NCBI RefSeq assembly: GCF_003788585.1
Contig: NZ_AYKG01000012.1
Location: 1-64,000 of the forward strand
Reading direction: 5' to 3'
DNA: 64,000 bases
Source: Salinisphaera japonica YTM-1
GTDB taxonomy: Bacteria > Pseudomonadota > Gammaproteobacteria > Nevskiales > Salinisphaeraceae
In this document: positions 62,863 to 64,000 of the stretch, piece by piece
Layout: the number at the start of each line of letters is the position of its first letter
How positions within the stretch are numbered: the first letter of the stretch is position 1
The notes under the pieces: model-generated
Told to the model about the DNA's origin: nothing
Database searches by the model: none
The model's input: the letters and a program-made list of their open reading frames with translations, nothing else
Position numbers and translations under genes: made by a program

Positions 62863-64000
62863 TCAGTTCAAGGCAGAAGACACCCGAGCCGCCAGATCCT
62901 GAGTCACAAAGCCGTCCGCAGCCAGACCGTGATCGCGTTGGAAGGCGCGGACAGCGTTGTTGGTGTTGGGCCCCAGGATGCCGTCGGGCGTGCCGGCGCC
63001 GTAGCCCAGGCGATTGAGATCGCGTTGCAGGGCACGGGTGTCGGCATTGGACAGCGTGGCCTGGTCGCGCGGCCAGCCGGCCTGTACGCCGGGCTCGCCG
63101 GCGATGCGATCGGACAGAAGGGCTACGCCCAGGGCATAACTCACGGCGTTGTTATAGCGCAGGATCCTGCGGAAGTTGTGCCCGGTCATGAACGCCGGGC
63201 CCGAGGCGCCGGCCGGGGCGATGATGCCGGCATCACGCAGCGATGGCAGGCCGCGCTCGTCAATTGCGCTAACGCCCATCGCCTGCCACTGGGCGCTGGT
63301 TTTCTCGGTCTTGCCGTTGGCCACGGCGTAATCAAATCCGGCCGGCAGACGCACCTCGCGGCCCCAGGTTTCGCCCGTGCGCCAACCGTTCCTGGCCAGA
63401 TAATTCGCGGTTGAAGCCATCGTGTCCGGGATGCTGTCCCAGATATCGCGCCGGCCATCGCCGTCGGCGTCCACCGCGTAAGCCACGAAACTGGTGGGAA
63501 TGAACTGGGTATTGCCCATGGCTCCGGCCCAGGAGCCCTTCATGCGCTCACGCGGGATATCACCGTTGGCCAGGATCTTGAGCGCGGCATAGAGCTGCTC
63601 CTTGGCAAACGACTCGCGACGCCCGTCGTAGCCCAGCGTGGCCAGGGCATCGAGCGTTTCATAGTTGCCGTAGTTGGCCCCGTAATTGGACTCCATGCCC
63701 CAGATGGCCGTGATGATCGTGCCCGGCACGCCGTAGCGGTCGCGGGTGGTTGCTGCTATGTCCTGGTGGGCGGCATATTTCTCGCGCCCATGGGTGACGC
63801 GGGTCTGCGAGACCGCCGTATCCAGATAATCCCAGATCGCCCGATTGAACTCCGGCTGGCGGTTGTCCAGCTCGATCACGCGCGGGATGAGTTCAGCATT
63901 ATCAAAAGCGTTGGCCAGCGTGCCGGCAGCCACCCCGCGGGCGGCGGCCTCGCGCCGGAAATCGGCCAGCCAGCGATTGAAACCGGGCACGTCACGCGTG
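62863..64000 (-). CDS. Lytic murein transglycosylase, MltB/SltB type (5' end outside the window)
   Basis: Cleaves peptidoglycan with 1,6-anhydro ring formation. The visible part is about 379 residues. FNRWLADFRREAAARGV opens the catalytic domain, IWGMESNYGANYG holds the catalytic Glu, and GSWAGAMGNTQFIPTSF and YAVDADGDGRRDIW follow. A C-terminal peptidoglycan-binding domain has LQRDLNRLGYGAGTPDG and AVRAFQRDHGL. The frame stays open to the right edge, so the signal peptide and true start lie beyond base 64000. Confidence 0.9.
   Translation of the reverse strand, partial: TRDVPGFNRWLADFRREAAARGVAAGTLANAFDNAELIPRVIELDNRQPEFNRAIWDYLDTAVSQTRVTHGREKYAAHQDIAATTRDRYGVPGTIITAIWGMESNYGANYGNYETLDALATLGYDGRRESFAKEQLYAALKILANGDIPRERMKGSWAGAMGNTQFIPTSFVAYAVDADGDGRRDIWDSIPDTMASTANYLARNGWRTGETWGREVRLPAGFDYAVANGKTEKTSAQWQAMGVSAIDERGLPSLRDAGIIAPAGASGPAFMTGHNFRRILRYNNAVSYALGVALLSDRIAGEPGVQAGWPRDQATLSNADTRALQRDLNRLGYGAGTPDGILGPNTNNAVRAFQRDHGLAADGFVTQDLAARVSSALN

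Overview
The window is high-GC, densely coded DNA from a Gammaproteobacterium. A fused nuoCD inside a complete nuoA-N operon, nei, gltS, rmuC, uup and cstA fit that class. Acidic proteins and a glycine-betaine-type binding protein hint at a salt-adapted marine relative, perhaps Salinisphaera-like; that is inference from gene content only.

Layout. 0-6.3 kb: a small secreted protein, msrB-msrA, a betaine-type binding protein, a damaged small membrane protein gene, a deacetylase, an exported ATP-dependent DNA ligase, an IsdG-like monooxygenase and an AEC transporter. 6.3-7.05 kb: a repeat cluster. 7.05-9.7 kb: a lipid-type methyltransferase and a short aconitase. 10.0-24.7 kb: the full complex I operon nuoA-nuoN. 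24.5-32.2 kb: an accessory island bounded by two diverged direct copies of the nuoN tail plus its downstream DNA. It holds an AraC regulator, two flavin amine/amino acid oxidases, an SDR, a SoxYZ-like carrier candidate and an IS3 remnant. 32.3-34.6 kb: a D-2-hydroxyacid dehydrogenase and a YfcH-like epimerase. 34.7-44.5 kb: a seven-gene operon behind a guanidine-I (ykkC) riboswitch. 44.8 kb: tRNA-Gly(CCC). 45-64 kb: a quinone oxidoreductase, a cstA / cory-CC-star / ArsA-ATPase operon, TetR-MFS, a DUF318 permease, rhodanese-MoeB, rmuC, uup, yceI, gltS, nei, exoD-like, an aldo/keto reductase and a lytic transglycosylase that runs off the right edge.

How genes work together. The riboswitch redefines the 'urea carboxylase' operon as a guanidine assimilation pathway. 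ABC import feeds carboxylation, then deimination by the two DUF1989 proteins, then allophanate hydrolysis to ammonia and CO2. The island couples two H2O2-forming flavoenzymes to a putative exported sulfur-carrier-like protein under an AraC-type regulator. The cstA operon joins a pyruvate/peptide-type transporter to a Get3/ArsA-type ATPase and two small cysteine proteins of unknown role.

A repeat family recurs about twenty times. Each copy is three CGCAGAT/CGCGAAT-like units about 10 bp apart. Copies sit almost only between convergent genes and point in the sense direction of the gene they follow. No CRISPR array, prophage or replication origin was seen.
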